Source: Elusimicrobiota bacterium (GTDB lineage: Bacteria; Elusimicrobiota; Elusimicrobia; Elusimicrobiales; UBA9959). From it: 64,000 nucleotides of DNA. Position 1 is the first letter of the stretch; each line of letters begins with the position of its first letter. This document shows positions 10,301 through 18,655 of the stretch, in pieces. Where the stretch lies: the NCBI GenBank assembly GCA_026388155.1, contig JAPLKI010000025.1, positions 458,449-522,448 of the forward strand, written 5' to 3'. The notes beneath the pieces are model-generated. The model was not told the origin of the DNA, made no database searches, and saw only the letters and a program-made list of their open reading frames with translations. Made by a program: the position numbers and the translations under genes.

Positions 10301-12776
10301 TATTCCTATTTATTCGGCCGGCGGGGACGCAACGACCGTATTCAACGAACTCTACGGCTCGGTTTCAGACCAGCAAAACGCGAATAATTCGAAAAATCTG
10401 GTGGAGCAGGCGCTCTCAATCACTTACTCTGATATCGCTTCCACCTCCACGGCCTATGTTTACAGAAAATTCACCCGCCCCATAGATATTTCACAGCACA
10501 AACAATTCCGCTTACTCCTCAAGCCTCAGGCGCTGGACAATGGCGCCAGTTTTTATCTGCAGCTGGGAGACGAAAACAACTACTTCAGGGCCGAAGTGCC
10601 GCTCGACACCTCGCACACCGGCTGGCGCCTTATTACCCTGGACCAGGTGGATCTGACCGGCGACAATGTTCCTGACGTCTGGGACGGCTCTAATTACAAT
10701 ATAACAGTTTCTTCAAAAGGCACCCCAAGCCTGCAGCAGGTGTCCCAGATCGTGCTTGGCATAAAAACCGCGGACGGGTCCTCCCACAGTGGCACGGTTT
10801 ACATAGACGAAATACACCTGGCCAAATCCATTACGCGCACCGGCAATGCCCGGAAGGTGGAGGGAAACTTTGAAGTGCCGGGCTGGATGAGTTTTGGCGG
10901 CAAATACCGCTATGTGGACCGCGGTTTCCAAACGCCTGTATCGGCCATCACAAACCAGGACAATGAGCAGGATACAGGCTACCTTAATTTCACGCGGTTT
11001 TCCTTCTTCCCCATGAATTTCACCGCCGGCCAACAGCTCACAGTGACGCCGAACACGTTAGCCACGGGTTCAAACAACCTGGTAAACTCGCTCCAACAGG
11101 GCAAAGTAAAGGCCCTTAACGGTACGGCCGCGGGCACTTTAAATATTCCGGCTCTGCCGAAACTCGGCCTGAATTATTCAAAAAACATAACGGATTACAG
11201 CCTGCTGAGCCGGCGCGACGACAGGGACCTGTACACCGCGAGCCTCTCTTACCCGGTGCCCGTGAGATTCTTCCCCCTGCCCAAATCGCTGGATTTGAAT
11301 TATTCTTTTGGCCGCAGCCAGGTAAATTACGACGCCTCCAAGCTGATCAATACCGCGGGGCTGTTCGGCACGGATGAAATAACCAACAACTACGGCGCGA
11401 AGCTAGCCTTCGTACCCTGGAACGGCTCATCCTTAAACCCGGGCTACACCCTGCAGCAGGTGAAAGAGAAACGCACCACGCTTTCATTACCCGGGACCGA
11501 AGAGAACTATCCCAAATCCCGGCAGCAGACCGTGGACTTTAATTCAAATTTTCAGATAGTCAAGTGGTTCAATCCATCGGTTAATTATTCCGTCACAACC
11601 ATGGAAAACAACAACCTTACTGTCTCCACTTTAACGATGGTCAGCGCTTTGGGTGTGTCCTCGAAACCGTTTAACGCCGGCGACATAAAAACAGTGACCC
11701 GCAACGCCCAGGGCGGAGTGAGCCTGACGCTTAACGCCAACGACCTCGTGCCGTCAAACAAGCTCCTGCGCTCCATGGTGCTGTCTTCAAATTACCAGAT
11801 ACAGGACGGCGATTCCTGGCAGAATGTGGAAAAAGAGTACGACACCAGCTCAAAGCTCTGGCTGCGTTCGGCGCTGCGCCCCCAAAACCCGTTCGCCCAG
11901 CGCAATTCAATAACTCTGCGCGACACGGTAAATTCCACCCAGCGCTGGCAGCCCTTTGAGGGATTCGCTTTCAAGGGGGCGGCCTCCGCGCTGAACACCA
12001 TGTCGTTGACCAACAACTTTACCAACTCGGTTCAGCGTTCCGAGGTTACCGGCACGATTTCAAAAAGCGTCACCCGCACTTTCCCGGATCTTATAGTTTC
12101 GCTGTCGCAGCTGGAAGCGCTTCTCCGCGCGCGAAAATGGGCGCAGAACGCCACTATAAATCTTAAATACTCCCACAACAAGAACGAGTCCGTTAATATA
12201 AGTCTGGCCGACGCGGATACCTATGGCATGGACATGCGTTTTAAACTGCTGAATTATATGGACACGGCATTGAGCTATAACCTGCGCACAGCGGACACGA
12301 AGGATCTGCACGCCGGCAAGCTGGTGCAAAGCTCAGTGCACAACGACGCCACCCTGCAAGGCACTTTGGATTACAAAAAATTCCGGTTTACTCCGAAGGT
12401 GGACTATGTCTCGGATGTGGCAAAGGGCGCGCTCGGAGTGGTGAACCAGAACACCGTAACACTGACTCCCAGTCTCCTTATTAAGACCGATCTGCAGATA
12501 CCGAAAGGACTGAAATTGCCTTTCTTCAAAGACACTATGGTACTTACCAACCGCATAGTGTGGACTACAACTTTAAGTTACGCTATAAAAACATCGCCAA
12601 TTACCATAGCCGATAATAACAGGCTGTTCTCGCTCAATTCAAGCGCCGATTATGAACTGGCAACGAACCTGCGCATGACCTTTAATCTGGGGCTGCAGCG
12701 GCTATGGCACAAATATCTCAAGGAAGAGGAATATCTCTCCTACCAGGCAGGCTCCACGATGACGTTCCAGTTCTAG
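7395..12776 (+). CDS. SprA/Sov-like giant outer-membrane protein
   Basis: This protein of about 1793 residues resembles SprA/Sov, the large beta-barrel translocon of the type IX secretion system and gliding motility in Bacteroidota. Supporting features: a signal peptide (KPLSAVLISFCLLQG to SPARA); an early region SVNVDYDDTKQDKQDI... SFGDIDLSLPATEFVSYNKQLFG matching the SprA pattern of beta-strands followed by 'LFGIRADL'; and the later IDNMEGVKQEDSPSFDKNYW, which parallels the 'IDDFEGSRS' segment of SprA. Two EF-hand/dockerin-like loops (DLNCDGQVSSAED and DLNKNGRLDAQDF, about residues 812-860) could bind calcium. It ends in aromatic beta-strands (SYQAGSTMTFQF), typical of outer-membrane proteins. 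I prefer GTG 7395, which directly precedes the signal peptide and has GGAAAG upstream. An ATG at 7254 is in frame but would add a non-signal leader overlapping lptF. The length is shorter than Bacteroidota SprA (about 2400). Confidence 0.75.
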   Translation: MKPLSAVLISFCLLQGFSPARAEDNFLAPASATGAGGRFLLLERPDPQTILNTMQADTAPVQGSALENMENDLPLSDYSQGDWNRVREDIETGGARQNYIPETDFSLSTSAPSAPPPEVEFKDSGTSLSVTGRKVISLNYSGKRFINDQKTVTRPRSLSLFEITQQMQVRMQGKVGQKISVNVDYDDTKQDKQDISVVYQGEPNEVVQNVSFGDIDLSLPATEFVSYNKQLFGIRADLQTNHFKMTFVGSRTKGLTKTKQFTGNTQFQGVDLLDTNYLRRKYYDVAFRDSAGNAALGRLPIKAGSEKIYIDQQNQTPVDNITVFDKTANDLDVPASSYTGRFQLLNPGIDYVMDYVKGIVTFNRTLNSQDVVIIDYINANGSSLVQNSTSSLADTSVVNGLYKLIKNPSDIYISQAGDKRELKTYYSIGQTNIVHDDGRGNFTLKVKDQNRNDVGTSLNPTQTYPDDMDVDFDQGIITLKHPFGTSAADPAPDKQIYSDSPSSKRLIRVEYYYRFKTFLLEPSIVLQSESVLVDGVKLTRNQDYFIDYDSGFITFYYPDRITQNSKIDLTYEVAPFGGLGNQSLAGGRISYDLSRHLSLGSTLLYQGGIKSASVPNVADLTNSMTVYEGDAQLKDLNILGLKMNLSGELAQSKTNPNLNDYALIDNMEGVKQEDSPSFDKNYWFIAANPMLGPADPNALKPDWNSEDVKARDINSQATSDGTQQVLTVHYDFNVSSEVSIVYPLSATGLDFSQKTSLELVLYGENSDSAGNQGPELNIHFGQINEDADGTGGIGHTLTCASGLTLPSDSPKSEDLNCDGQVSSAEDIGWLYAPPGRAQARYGGNNGRLDSEDLNKNGRLDAQDFTGGDFGYVSASLFRDTTDLLSKNKVNFSGWRTLQAPMPIASTDSYKWSDIKQVRLSLTQTPGGATRGVIKIARLAAVGNTWTVQPSATVGSLQTLAVNNIDNPGYIPIYSAGGDATTVFNELYGSVSDQQNANNSKNLVEQALSITYSDIASTSTAYVYRKFTRPIDISQHKQFRLLLKPQALDNGASFYLQLGDENNYFRAEVPLDTSHTGWRLITLDQVDLTGDNVPDVWDGSNYNITVSSKGTPSLQQVSQIVLGIKTADGSSHSGTVYIDEIHLAKSITRTGNARKVEGNFEVPGWMSFGGKYRYVDRGFQTPVSAITNQDNEQDTGYLNFTRFSFFPMNFTAGQQLTVTPNTLATGSNNLVNSLQQGKVKALNGTAAGTLNIPALPKLGLNYSKNITDYSLLSRRDDRDLYTASLSYPVPVRFFPLPKSLDLNYSFGRSQVNYDASKLINTAGLFGTDEITNNYGAKLAFVPWNGSSLNPGYTLQQVKEKRTTLSLPGTEENYPKSRQQTVDFNSNFQIVKWFNPSVNYSVTTMENNNLTVSTLTMVSALGVSSKPFNAGDIKTVTRNAQGGVSLTLNANDLVPSNKLLRSMVLSSNYQIQDGDSWQNVEKEYDTSSKLWLRSALRPQNPFAQRNSITLRDTVNSTQRWQPFEGFAFKGAASALNTMSLTNNFTNSVQRSEVTGTISKSVTRTFPDLIVSLSQLEALLRARKWAQNATINLKYSHNKNESVNISLADADTYGMDMRFKLLNYMDTALSYNLRTADTKDLHAGKLVQSSVHNDATLQGTLDYKKFRFTPKVDYVSDVAKGALGVVNQNTVTLTPSLLIKTDLQIPKGLKLPFFKDTMVLTNRIVWTTTLSYAIKTSPITIADNNRLFSLNSSADYELATNLRMTFNLGLQRLWHKYLKEEEYLSYQAGSTMTFQF

Positions 12777-12800
12777 ACCAGCGCCCTGGCGCTGGTCTAG
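12773..12800. terminator. Perfect hairpin overlapping the SprA-like stop codon
   Basis: Two 13-nt arms (CTAGACCAGCGCC and its complement) flank a 2-nt centre. The TAG stop of the upstream gene is inside the left arm. No T-tract follows, so it is a stable 3'-end structure rather than a classical intrinsic terminator. Confidence 0.55.
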
Positions 12801-12878
12801 CCATAGGCTTTACGCCGTAAGCCATAAGCTTTTAGGGAGCTCCTTCAAGCCTATGGCCTACGGCTTACGGCCTAAAGC
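12800..12878. repeat. Heptad-repeat hairpin
   Basis: The left arm is phased exactly in sevens: GCCATAG, GCTTTAC, GCCGTAA, GCCATAA, GCTTTTA. An apex GGGAGCTCCTT follows, then the right arm GCCTATG, GCCTACG, GCTTACG, GCCTAAA. The arms are largely complementary (for example TTACGCCGTAAGCC against GGCTTACGGC). It is the clearest example of the family in this window. Confidence 0.85.
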
Positions 12879-12898
12879 AAACGATTTTTTAACGATTT

Positions 12899-13630
12899 AT
12901 GAAAGCTTTACCTGCAATATGGAAATATTTTCTTCATGTCCTGCTTCCTAAAACCTGCCTCCACTGCCTTAAAGACCTGCCCTGGGAAAGCAACAAATCG
13001 CTTTGCTCCGTTTGCGAAGGCGCTCTTGAACCGCTGCCTGAACTGCACTGCGCGCGCTGCGGCCTGCCGCTGAAATCGGGCGGCCAAACCTGTTATGACT
13101 GCCGCGGGCAAAAAAGCGCGGCCGCGGCGCTTGAACTGGCGCGCTCAGCCTTTGTTTTCAACGCGGAACTGCGCTCTCTCATTCACGCTTTCAAATACTC
13201 CCGGATGGAAAGCCTCTGCGGCCCGCTTTCCGAAGCCATGGCCGGCGCATGGGACCGTTTCCCCGAACTGAAGGACTATAACTTCGTTTTGGCCGTACCG
13301 CTCCACCCGGCCAAGAAAAAGGAACGCGGGTTCAACCAGTCGGAGCTGCTGGCCGAAAAACTGGCCGCCGCAAAACATCTTTTTCTGCTTAAAAATTCGG
13401 CCGCGCGCGCGCTTAACACAAAACCGCAGGTCTCACTTTCAAAAGAAGAAAGGGCCAGCAACATGAAAAGCGCGTTTAAAATAACCCGGCCGGAACTGGT
13501 CAAAGGAAGGAAGATACTGCTGATAGACGATGTCGCCACTACACTTTCAACTTTGGAGGAATTGGCGCGCGAATTAAAAAAGAATGGCGCCAAAGGCGTG
13601 GCGGCACTAACGCTGGCAAGGGAACCGTAA
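12899..13630 (+). CDS. comF: ComF-family amidophosphoribosyltransferase-like protein
   Basis: This 243-residue protein matches the ComF family. It has an N-terminal zinc-ribbon-like part with CxxC pairs (CLHC, CSVC, CARC, CYDC) and a C-terminal PRTase-fold domain with PLHPAKKKERGFNQSE and the PRPP-binding motif ILLIDDVATTLSTLEE. ComF takes part in DNA uptake in competent bacteria, probably with the ComFA helicase. In other bacteria it occurs alone and its substrate is unknown. Here no other competence gene is nearby. No good Shine-Dalgarno sequence precedes the ATG. The gene sits between two heptad hairpins. Confidence 0.9.
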   Translation: MKALPAIWKYFLHVLLPKTCLHCLKDLPWESNKSLCSVCEGALEPLPELHCARCGLPLKSGGQTCYDCRGQKSAAAALELARSAFVFNAELRSLIHAFKYSRMESLCGPLSEAMAGAWDRFPELKDYNFVLAVPLHPAKKKERGFNQSELLAEKLAAAKHLFLLKNSAARALNTKPQVSLSKEERASNMKSAFKITRPELVKGRKILLIDDVATTLSTLEELARELKKNGAKGVAALTLAREP

Positions 13631-13636
13631 AGGGCA

Positions 13637-13730
13637 GGGGCGAGGGGCGAGGGGCTAGCGGATAGGGTAAAGGATGCAGGGGAATAAGGAATTCCTTCCC
13701 TAACCCCTATTCGCTATTCGCTAAACGCTG
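13637..13730. repeat. Heptad-repeat hairpin
   Basis: Units GGGGCGA, GGGGCGA, GGGGCTA, GCGGATA, GGGTAAA are followed by the apex AAGGAATTCCTT and the right arm AACCCCT, ATTCGCT, ATTCGCT, AAACGCT. The arms pair imperfectly. It lies between the convergent comF and amylase genes, where a bidirectional terminator would be expected. Confidence 0.85.
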
Positions 13731-13732
13731 CC

Positions 13733-15229
13733 TTAAAACTCCACGTCAAAAATGTAGGAACAGTAGGGCGGCATCTGCTGGAGTTTCAGGCCCGGGGAAA
13801 CATCTTCAGCCTTGAAGGAAAAGAAGCGGTCTGAAATTTCCTCAAAAAGGGCCGCGTTCTCACCCTGCGCTTTCACGGACACATTCACTACCCCGCAGGA
13901 CGGGGCGGCGGAATAATTAACCGCCACTATCTTCATGGTGCGCCTTTGCACCCAGCTCCAGGCCAATATATTGCGGTTTGTATTATCCTGGGGGGAGCAG
14001 GCGCGCACCTCAAGCAAATTCCATTCTCCTCCGTGAAAAGCGGGATGATCGGTTATTTTTAAAAGTTTTTCGTAAAATTTCCTGACCGCCGTGTCCGGAA
14101 CGCGGTTATAAATTTCCTTGAGCTGCAGCGGCACACGGTAGCGGATGCCGTCCAGCTGATTTTCATTATACAAGCGCAGGCCTTTAATGGTGGAAATAAT
14201 AACGCCCGCGGCAAACGCCTTCTCCCGGCCAAAGACCGTTAAAGAGGGCTGTTCGTCGTGATTGTCAATAAAGCGCACCGAGCGTTTCTGGTAAAGTTTC
14301 TCCGCGCGCAAGTGCCCCTTAACATCCTGGGGCCCCAGAAAGCGCAGGCGGTCGTAGGTAACCTTGTCGTAAGTATAATCAAAATCCATCTGCTGCACGC
14401 GCCATTCAAGACCCCAGTAAACCTCGCCTAAAAATATAAATTCCGGATATTTTTCCTTCACGGACTTTATGGCGTCGTCCCAGAATTCACGCTCCGGCTT
14501 CTTGAAGCCCGCCTTGCCAAGAAGGTCGCCCCAGGTGGTTTCGTGTACGTCGTTTAAGGTGAGCATCACCATGTCGCAGCGCACTCCGTCCGACATTTCA
14601 GCCATGCGCATAAGGTTGAAAAGCATCTTTTCCCTGGTGGCGGGGTTGAAATAATTCAGCTGGGCGGTATCGGTCCAGGCCGGGAAATTCGGGTCGCGCC
14701 CGTAGGCGATGTAATTTTTCACCCCGTTTATCTCGCGCGGGAAAAACCAGCCCGGGTGGGCTTTAAAATCGTCTTCGCCGCCCCTGATAAAACACTCAGG
14801 CGCCTGGTCAACGCCGGGATTATCTTTTGAGGTATGATTTGAAACAAAATCAACTATCAGCTTCATGCCTATGGAATTAAGCTTTTCTTTCAGGGCTTTC
14901 AATTCCCATTCAAATCCGAGTTCCGGGTTGAGCTTATACTCAAACACGGCGTAAGGCGACGCGCCTATGGCCGAGCTTGTAAATTCCGGTGAGATTTTTT
15001 TTATTTCTTCAAGCAGACCGGCTGACTCGCGGGCAATGCGTTCCGATTCCGGGCTTGTCTGCCACACGCCAACCAGCCACACCATATCGATACCCAGGTG
15101 TTTCAGGCCCAGCCATTCGTCCTCAGGCACCGTGGAAAGCGTCATGTCGGCCATGGCGTACTTCTTACGAAGGTCTTTAAGCCAGAGCCTGGTATTGATT
15201 TCTATCAAGTGTGGATTGGCGCGCAGCAC
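13733..15229 (-). CDS. GH13 alpha-amylase family protein, cytoplasmic
   Basis: This 498-residue protein has the four conserved GH13 regions: DFVSNHTS (I), GVRCDMVML with the nucleophile Asp (II), FLGEVYW with the acid/base Glu (III) and FIDNHDEQ (IV). No signal peptide is present, so it probably acts inside the cell on alpha-glucans such as glycogen or maltodextrin. The precise specificity cannot be read. I accept GTG 15229 because AAGGA lies just upstream and NPHLIEINTRLWL is the usual N-terminal strand of this GH13 type. The downstream part includes a C-terminal beta domain. It follows a secreted GH13 gene on the same strand. Confidence 0.88.
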   Translation of the reverse strand: MLRANPHLIEINTRLWLKDLRKKYAMADMTLSTVPEDEWLGLKHLGIDMVWLVGVWQTSPESERIARESAGLLEEIKKISPEFTSSAIGASPYAVFEYKLNPELGFEWELKALKEKLNSIGMKLIVDFVSNHTSKDNPGVDQAPECFIRGGEDDFKAHPGWFFPREINGVKNYIAYGRDPNFPAWTDTAQLNYFNPATREKMLFNLMRMAEMSDGVRCDMVMLTLNDVHETTWGDLLGKAGFKKPEREFWDDAIKSVKEKYPEFIFLGEVYWGLEWRVQQMDFDYTYDKVTYDRLRFLGPQDVKGHLRAEKLYQKRSVRFIDNHDEQPSLTVFGREKAFAAGVIISTIKGLRLYNENQLDGIRYRVPLQLKEIYNRVPDTAVRKFYEKLLKITDHPAFHGGEWNLLEVRACSPQDNTNRNILAWSWVQRRTMKIVAVNYSAAPSCGVVNVSVKAQGENAALFEEISDRFFSFKAEDVSPGLKLQQMPPYCSYIFDVEF

Positions 15230-15364
15230 AAAATTCCTTAAAGCATATAACCGGCTCTGCCCAAAAAGCCGGTAACGCCGTGAGATCGATGGAATCTCTC
15301 GTTAAGTTATGGAACCAGGGGCTATGACCAGCGCCCCTTTCCCCCCATATTCTACCAAATGCCC

Positions 15365-17344
15365 TTACTTTAAATCTATTATCCGGTATTCACCGCTCTG
15401 CAGGCCGGAACTGAAATTGAACGCGGGGATGTTAGCCCCGGTATAATTCCAGGTGATATTGCCTATAACCGCCTTCTTAAGCCCCGGAACCGTTTTAGAC
15501 TTAAGGATATAGCCGACCCAGGTCTGTCCCTGCGGCGGCCAAAGCGGTTCTATATCATAGTCCCCAAGCTGCGCCCTTAAATCTCCGGAGGCTGAAAACA
15601 CCGTCTGGTAGGTCTGTTTTACCCAGGGGTCCCCGCCCGACCAGTTTATCTCGCAGGGAACGCTGAAAGGAAGCGGCTTGGGCTCGCCGCCGGGTATGGA
15701 AGCGTCATATCCTACTTCCGCGCCCGAGTAGCTTATTACGGCGCCGGGATAAAGCATGGTCAGCATAAGAGCGGCCGGCAGCCTTTTGCCGTATATCTTT
15801 TCAGGAGCGGACTCGTCGTGATTGCCGACAAAATTCACGGAACCGGCCCCGCCCTTCTGCCAGGCCAGGAATGCGGCCCTGTTGACCGCGCTCTGCATCT
15901 CGCCGGAGTTCCCGCTCTCGGTAGCGTTATACCAGCCGGTCTGGCCTTCCGGCCGGCCGGTTTCGTACTTGCTGTACAGCGTGTCAAAACCGCAGGCTGC
16001 CAGATCTTCCTGGAAAGCGTAAGCTTCGCCCATGAAAGCCGCTGAAGGCTTGGCCGCTTTCACCGTCCAGATAAGCTGGCGGAAAAATTCATCGTGCGGC
16101 ATGGACTTCTGCCAGGTGTGGGAGAACACATTGTTCAGCGCCAGGTAAGCCATGTCTACGCGGTAACCGTCCACGTCAAATTTTGTGACCCAGCCTTTTA
16201 CAATGGCTGTCATGCGGTCGCGCAGGTTGCGGTTCGAGTAATTTATCTGGGCCGTGTCTATCCAGCTTGAAACGCCTCCTCCGTATTCAAAACCGCCGTG
16301 GTGCACGCAATATTTGGCGCCTTGCCAGGTATAGTCAAAATAGCCGTCTTTCGGGCAGGCGCCGTCGTAACGGAAACTGACGAAATAGTCCGGGTTTTCG
16401 GCCAGCAGCTTTGAATCAAGCGAGGTATGGTTGACCACGAAGTCGACTATGACTCTAAGGCCGGCCTGATGCGCCAGCGAGACGAATTTTTTAAAATCCT
16501 CCTCGGTGCCCAGATCCGGGTTGACGGTGGAATGGTCGCTTATGGAATAAGGCGAACCTCCGCCCGTGCCGGTCTGGCCGCGCACGCCTATGGGAAGTAT
16601 CCCCATCGGCCACACGGTATCGAAGCCCATGCGCTTTATCACGTCAAAATCAGAAGCCCTGAAATCCCTGAAAAAAAGCGTTTTGGAAGGATCGCGCGGG
16701 GACTTGAAACCGGCGCTGGAGCGCCTTCCGGCCAGATTATAAGCGCGGGGGAAAAGCTCATAAATGCGGGCTTTCTTCGCCCAGGCGGCGGCATCGTATT
16801 TGGCTATATTCGCCTGAAGGCCTGAAACATAATTTTCAAGGATGGCGTTAAGCTTCGCGTTCTTTTCTTCCGGGGACATGGCCGAAGCTTTCAGGTTATT
16901 AAGCGCGGTCCTCAGGTCGGTAGTCCAGGAAACTTCTTTAAGCAAATCGTCCAGAAACACAAAATAATCGTTCATGTGATGCAGAAAAGGCCCCGTGCCG
17001 TATTTGCCCTCAAGCTCTTTTTTAGTCCATAAAAAGCCTTCAAGCCCCACGCTTTGCGCCTGGGCCGTCCAGCCTTCCCTGTCATTGGTGAACATAAACT
17101 GCCGCGCCTGGGGTATGGGGCCGTCCCACGCGCCGGAAGACATAATTTCCTTCATCTGCAGAAGGAACTGGGTATTTAAATCCGTCTTACCGCGTGAGCG
17201 CGACAGCTCAGCGACGGCCGCCGGTCCGGAACCGTCAAAAAGCGCGGCAGCGCCCTGCCTTTCCGTCTCAGGAGACGAAAAAACCGCGCAGGGTGCTGCT
17301 AACAAAACGGAAAACAGCACCTTTAAAAATAGTGATGGATTCAT
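15365..17344 (-). CDS. Secreted GH13 alpha-amylase family protein
   Basis: This 659-residue protein has a signal peptide (FLKVLFSVLLAAPCAVFSSP). About 190 residues of helical N-terminal sequence precede the GH13 barrel. Catalytic regions are visible: VDFVVNHTS (I), DGYRVDMAYL with the nucleophile Asp (II), FMGEAYAF with the acid/base Glu (III) and FVGNHDES (IV). The exported and cytoplasmic pair would suit stepwise alpha-glucan use, with outer depolymerisation followed by inner processing. Substrate specificity is not determinable by eye. The helical N-terminal domain is unusual for a plain alpha-amylase and could be a binding or anchoring module. Confidence 0.88.
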   Translation of the reverse strand: MNPSLFLKVLFSVLLAAPCAVFSSPETERQGAAALFDGSGPAAVAELSRSRGKTDLNTQFLLQMKEIMSSGAWDGPIPQARQFMFTNDREGWTAQAQSVGLEGFLWTKKELEGKYGTGPFLHHMNDYFVFLDDLLKEVSWTTDLRTALNNLKASAMSPEEKNAKLNAILENYVSGLQANIAKYDAAAWAKKARIYELFPRAYNLAGRRSSAGFKSPRDPSKTLFFRDFRASDFDVIKRMGFDTVWPMGILPIGVRGQTGTGGGSPYSISDHSTVNPDLGTEEDFKKFVSLAHQAGLRVIVDFVVNHTSLDSKLLAENPDYFVSFRYDGACPKDGYFDYTWQGAKYCVHHGGFEYGGGVSSWIDTAQINYSNRNLRDRMTAIVKGWVTKFDVDGYRVDMAYLALNNVFSHTWQKSMPHDEFFRQLIWTVKAAKPSAAFMGEAYAFQEDLAACGFDTLYSKYETGRPEGQTGWYNATESGNSGEMQSAVNRAAFLAWQKGGAGSVNFVGNHDESAPEKIYGKRLPAALMLTMLYPGAVISYSGAEVGYDASIPGGEPKPLPFSVPCEINWSGGDPWVKQTYQTVFSASGDLRAQLGDYDIEPLWPPQGQTWVGYILKSKTVPGLKKAVIGNITWNYTGANIPAFNFSSGLQSGEYRIIDLK

Positions 17345-17421
17345 TCTCTGAAGTTATAAGGCATAAAAACCGGAAATTCAAGAGCAAAAAGGCCCACCGC
17401 GCAATTACCCAAAGGGCCTAT

Positions 17422-17549
17422 AGCAGCAGGGGCTAGAGACGAGGGGTTAGAGGGTTAGGGAAAAGCAAGGGCAGACGGGAGAGAATAGAGTTGCAGAAAT
17501 AAGGAACTCCTTTCCTAAGCCCTATCCCCTCTACTCTATACGCTGCTCT
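17422..17549. repeat. Heptad-repeat hairpin overlapping a gene end
   Basis: The left side has GGGGCTA, GAGACGA, GGGGTTA. The apex is AAGGAACTCCTTT and the right arm is AAGCCCT, ATCCCCT, CTACTCT, ATACGCT. The stop codon and last residues of the sensor-like gene at 17531 lie in the right arm. Confidence 0.8.
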
Positions 17550-18481
17550 TGGTCCACAAGCCAGGTCTGGGCCAGTTTATAGGTGATAAAACCGAAAATT
17601 ATTATAAGTAAAATGCCGGAAAAAACAATGCGTTTAGCCCACGCGGAACTGGTATAGGCGGGCATATCGGCCGCGTCCATAATTTCGTAAACCCACCATT
17701 TAGTGCCGCTCACCGCTGAAACCGAAACCAAATAAGTGCGCCCTCTGAAAAAAACTTCGCTCATGAAGCTGGTAAGCTCTTTATCGGAGGCTGACGCCAC
17801 CATTTTAAGCACTTCAGGCGGGGCTTTCAGGCCGGGGGTGATTATAGAGCGGCCCATGGAATCCGCTATTATCTGCCCCCCTCCGTCCAAAAGGCCGAAA
17901 TTCCCCCAGGAATTATTGCCCATGAGCCTTGCGATCTCTCCAAGGTACGCCAGGCTAAGGCGGCCCAGCAGGAAAGAATCGGGCTTGGCGCTTTTCACGG
18001 ACGATACCGGTTCCATAAGCACAAGCGCGGGAGGGGTATAATCGCCGAATTCCACCGCGCCGGCGGATTGCGCGCTTTTAGCCGCCTCTTTAAAAACAGC
18101 TTCTTTAGAATAATCTTTCGGATCCTTAAGAGAAGCGGTTCCGGCACGCGCGATTTCCAGGCCTGAGCGGTTCAGCACCGAAAACTCGGAAAAAACGCTC
18201 GGGTTTTCCCTCATCCTCCTTTCAAGAAAAGATTTTTTTCCGGCGGGCGTTGAAGCGTAAAAATCCTTAACTGCGGTTATTTTTGACAGGTCATAGTTGA
18301 CGGACAACACCGAGGACAGAATGCCTGAGGCGGTTCGTGTGCGCAGTTCAAGGTAAGACAAGGTGTCTTTTGTCAGCAGTTCCCTCGCGCCACTAAGAAA
18401 ATGAGCGCTTAGAATGAAGAACGGCAAACAGAACATTAAGATCACCGAAGCTATAAATTTATATTCATTTTTTATATTCAT
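17531..18481 (-). CDS. Orphan membrane sensor-like protein (Cache-like), no output domain
   Basis: This 316-residue protein has an N-terminal transmembrane helix (about 10-30) and a periplasmic domain of about 240 residues. A second helix (about 288-306) is followed by only some ten cytoplasmic residues. The periplasmic part has the long helix plus PAS-like strands of double-Cache sensors (FSEFSVLNRSGLEIARAG, FGLLDGGGQIIADSMG, YLVSVSAVSGTKWWVYEI). Cache receptors normally continue into HAMP and a kinase, cyclase or chemoreceptor domain. Here the frame stops right after the second helix, inside a heptad hairpin (last residues QEQRIE are repeat-coded). It may be a truncated receptor or a stand-alone ligand-binding protein. 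Confidence 0.75.
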   Translation of the reverse strand: MNIKNEYKFIASVILMFCLPFFILSAHFLSGARELLTKDTLSYLELRTRTASGILSSVLSVNYDLSKITAVKDFYASTPAGKKSFLERRMRENPSVFSEFSVLNRSGLEIARAGTASLKDPKDYSKEAVFKEAAKSAQSAGAVEFGDYTPPALVLMEPVSSVKSAKPDSFLLGRLSLAYLGEIARLMGNNSWGNFGLLDGGGQIIADSMGRSIITPGLKAPPEVLKMVASASDKELTSFMSEVFFRGRTYLVSVSAVSGTKWWVYEIMDAADMPAYTSSAWAKRIVFSGILLIIIFGFITYKLAQTWLVDQEQRIE

Positions 18482-18495
18482 AGTAAAATACCTTG

Positions 18496-18610
18496 GAGAA
18501 GAGAATAGCGTATAGAGATTAGCGAATAGGGAAAGAGTTTTTATTACGAGGCTTTTATACTCGCCCTTTCTCTTCTCTAAACCCCTTGCCTCTAACCGCC
18601 AGCCTCTGCT
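18496..18610. repeat. Heptad-repeat hairpin upstream of Cache-like gene
   Basis: Units AGCGTAT, AGAGATT, AGCGAAT, AGGGAAA face a right arm CCCTTTC, TCTTCTC, TAAACCC, CTTGCCT, CTAACCG. The centre is AT-rich here rather than AAGGA/TCCTT. Confidence 0.75.
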
Positions 18611-18655
18611 TTAAATCAATTTTAGCACATTGCACGGCGTCCGCAAACGCGATCG

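Noticed and set aside
12800..12878. Heptad blocks as a CRISPR array.
   Set aside because: The units are 7 bp, degenerate and contiguous, with no spacers of constant length and no cas genes in the window.
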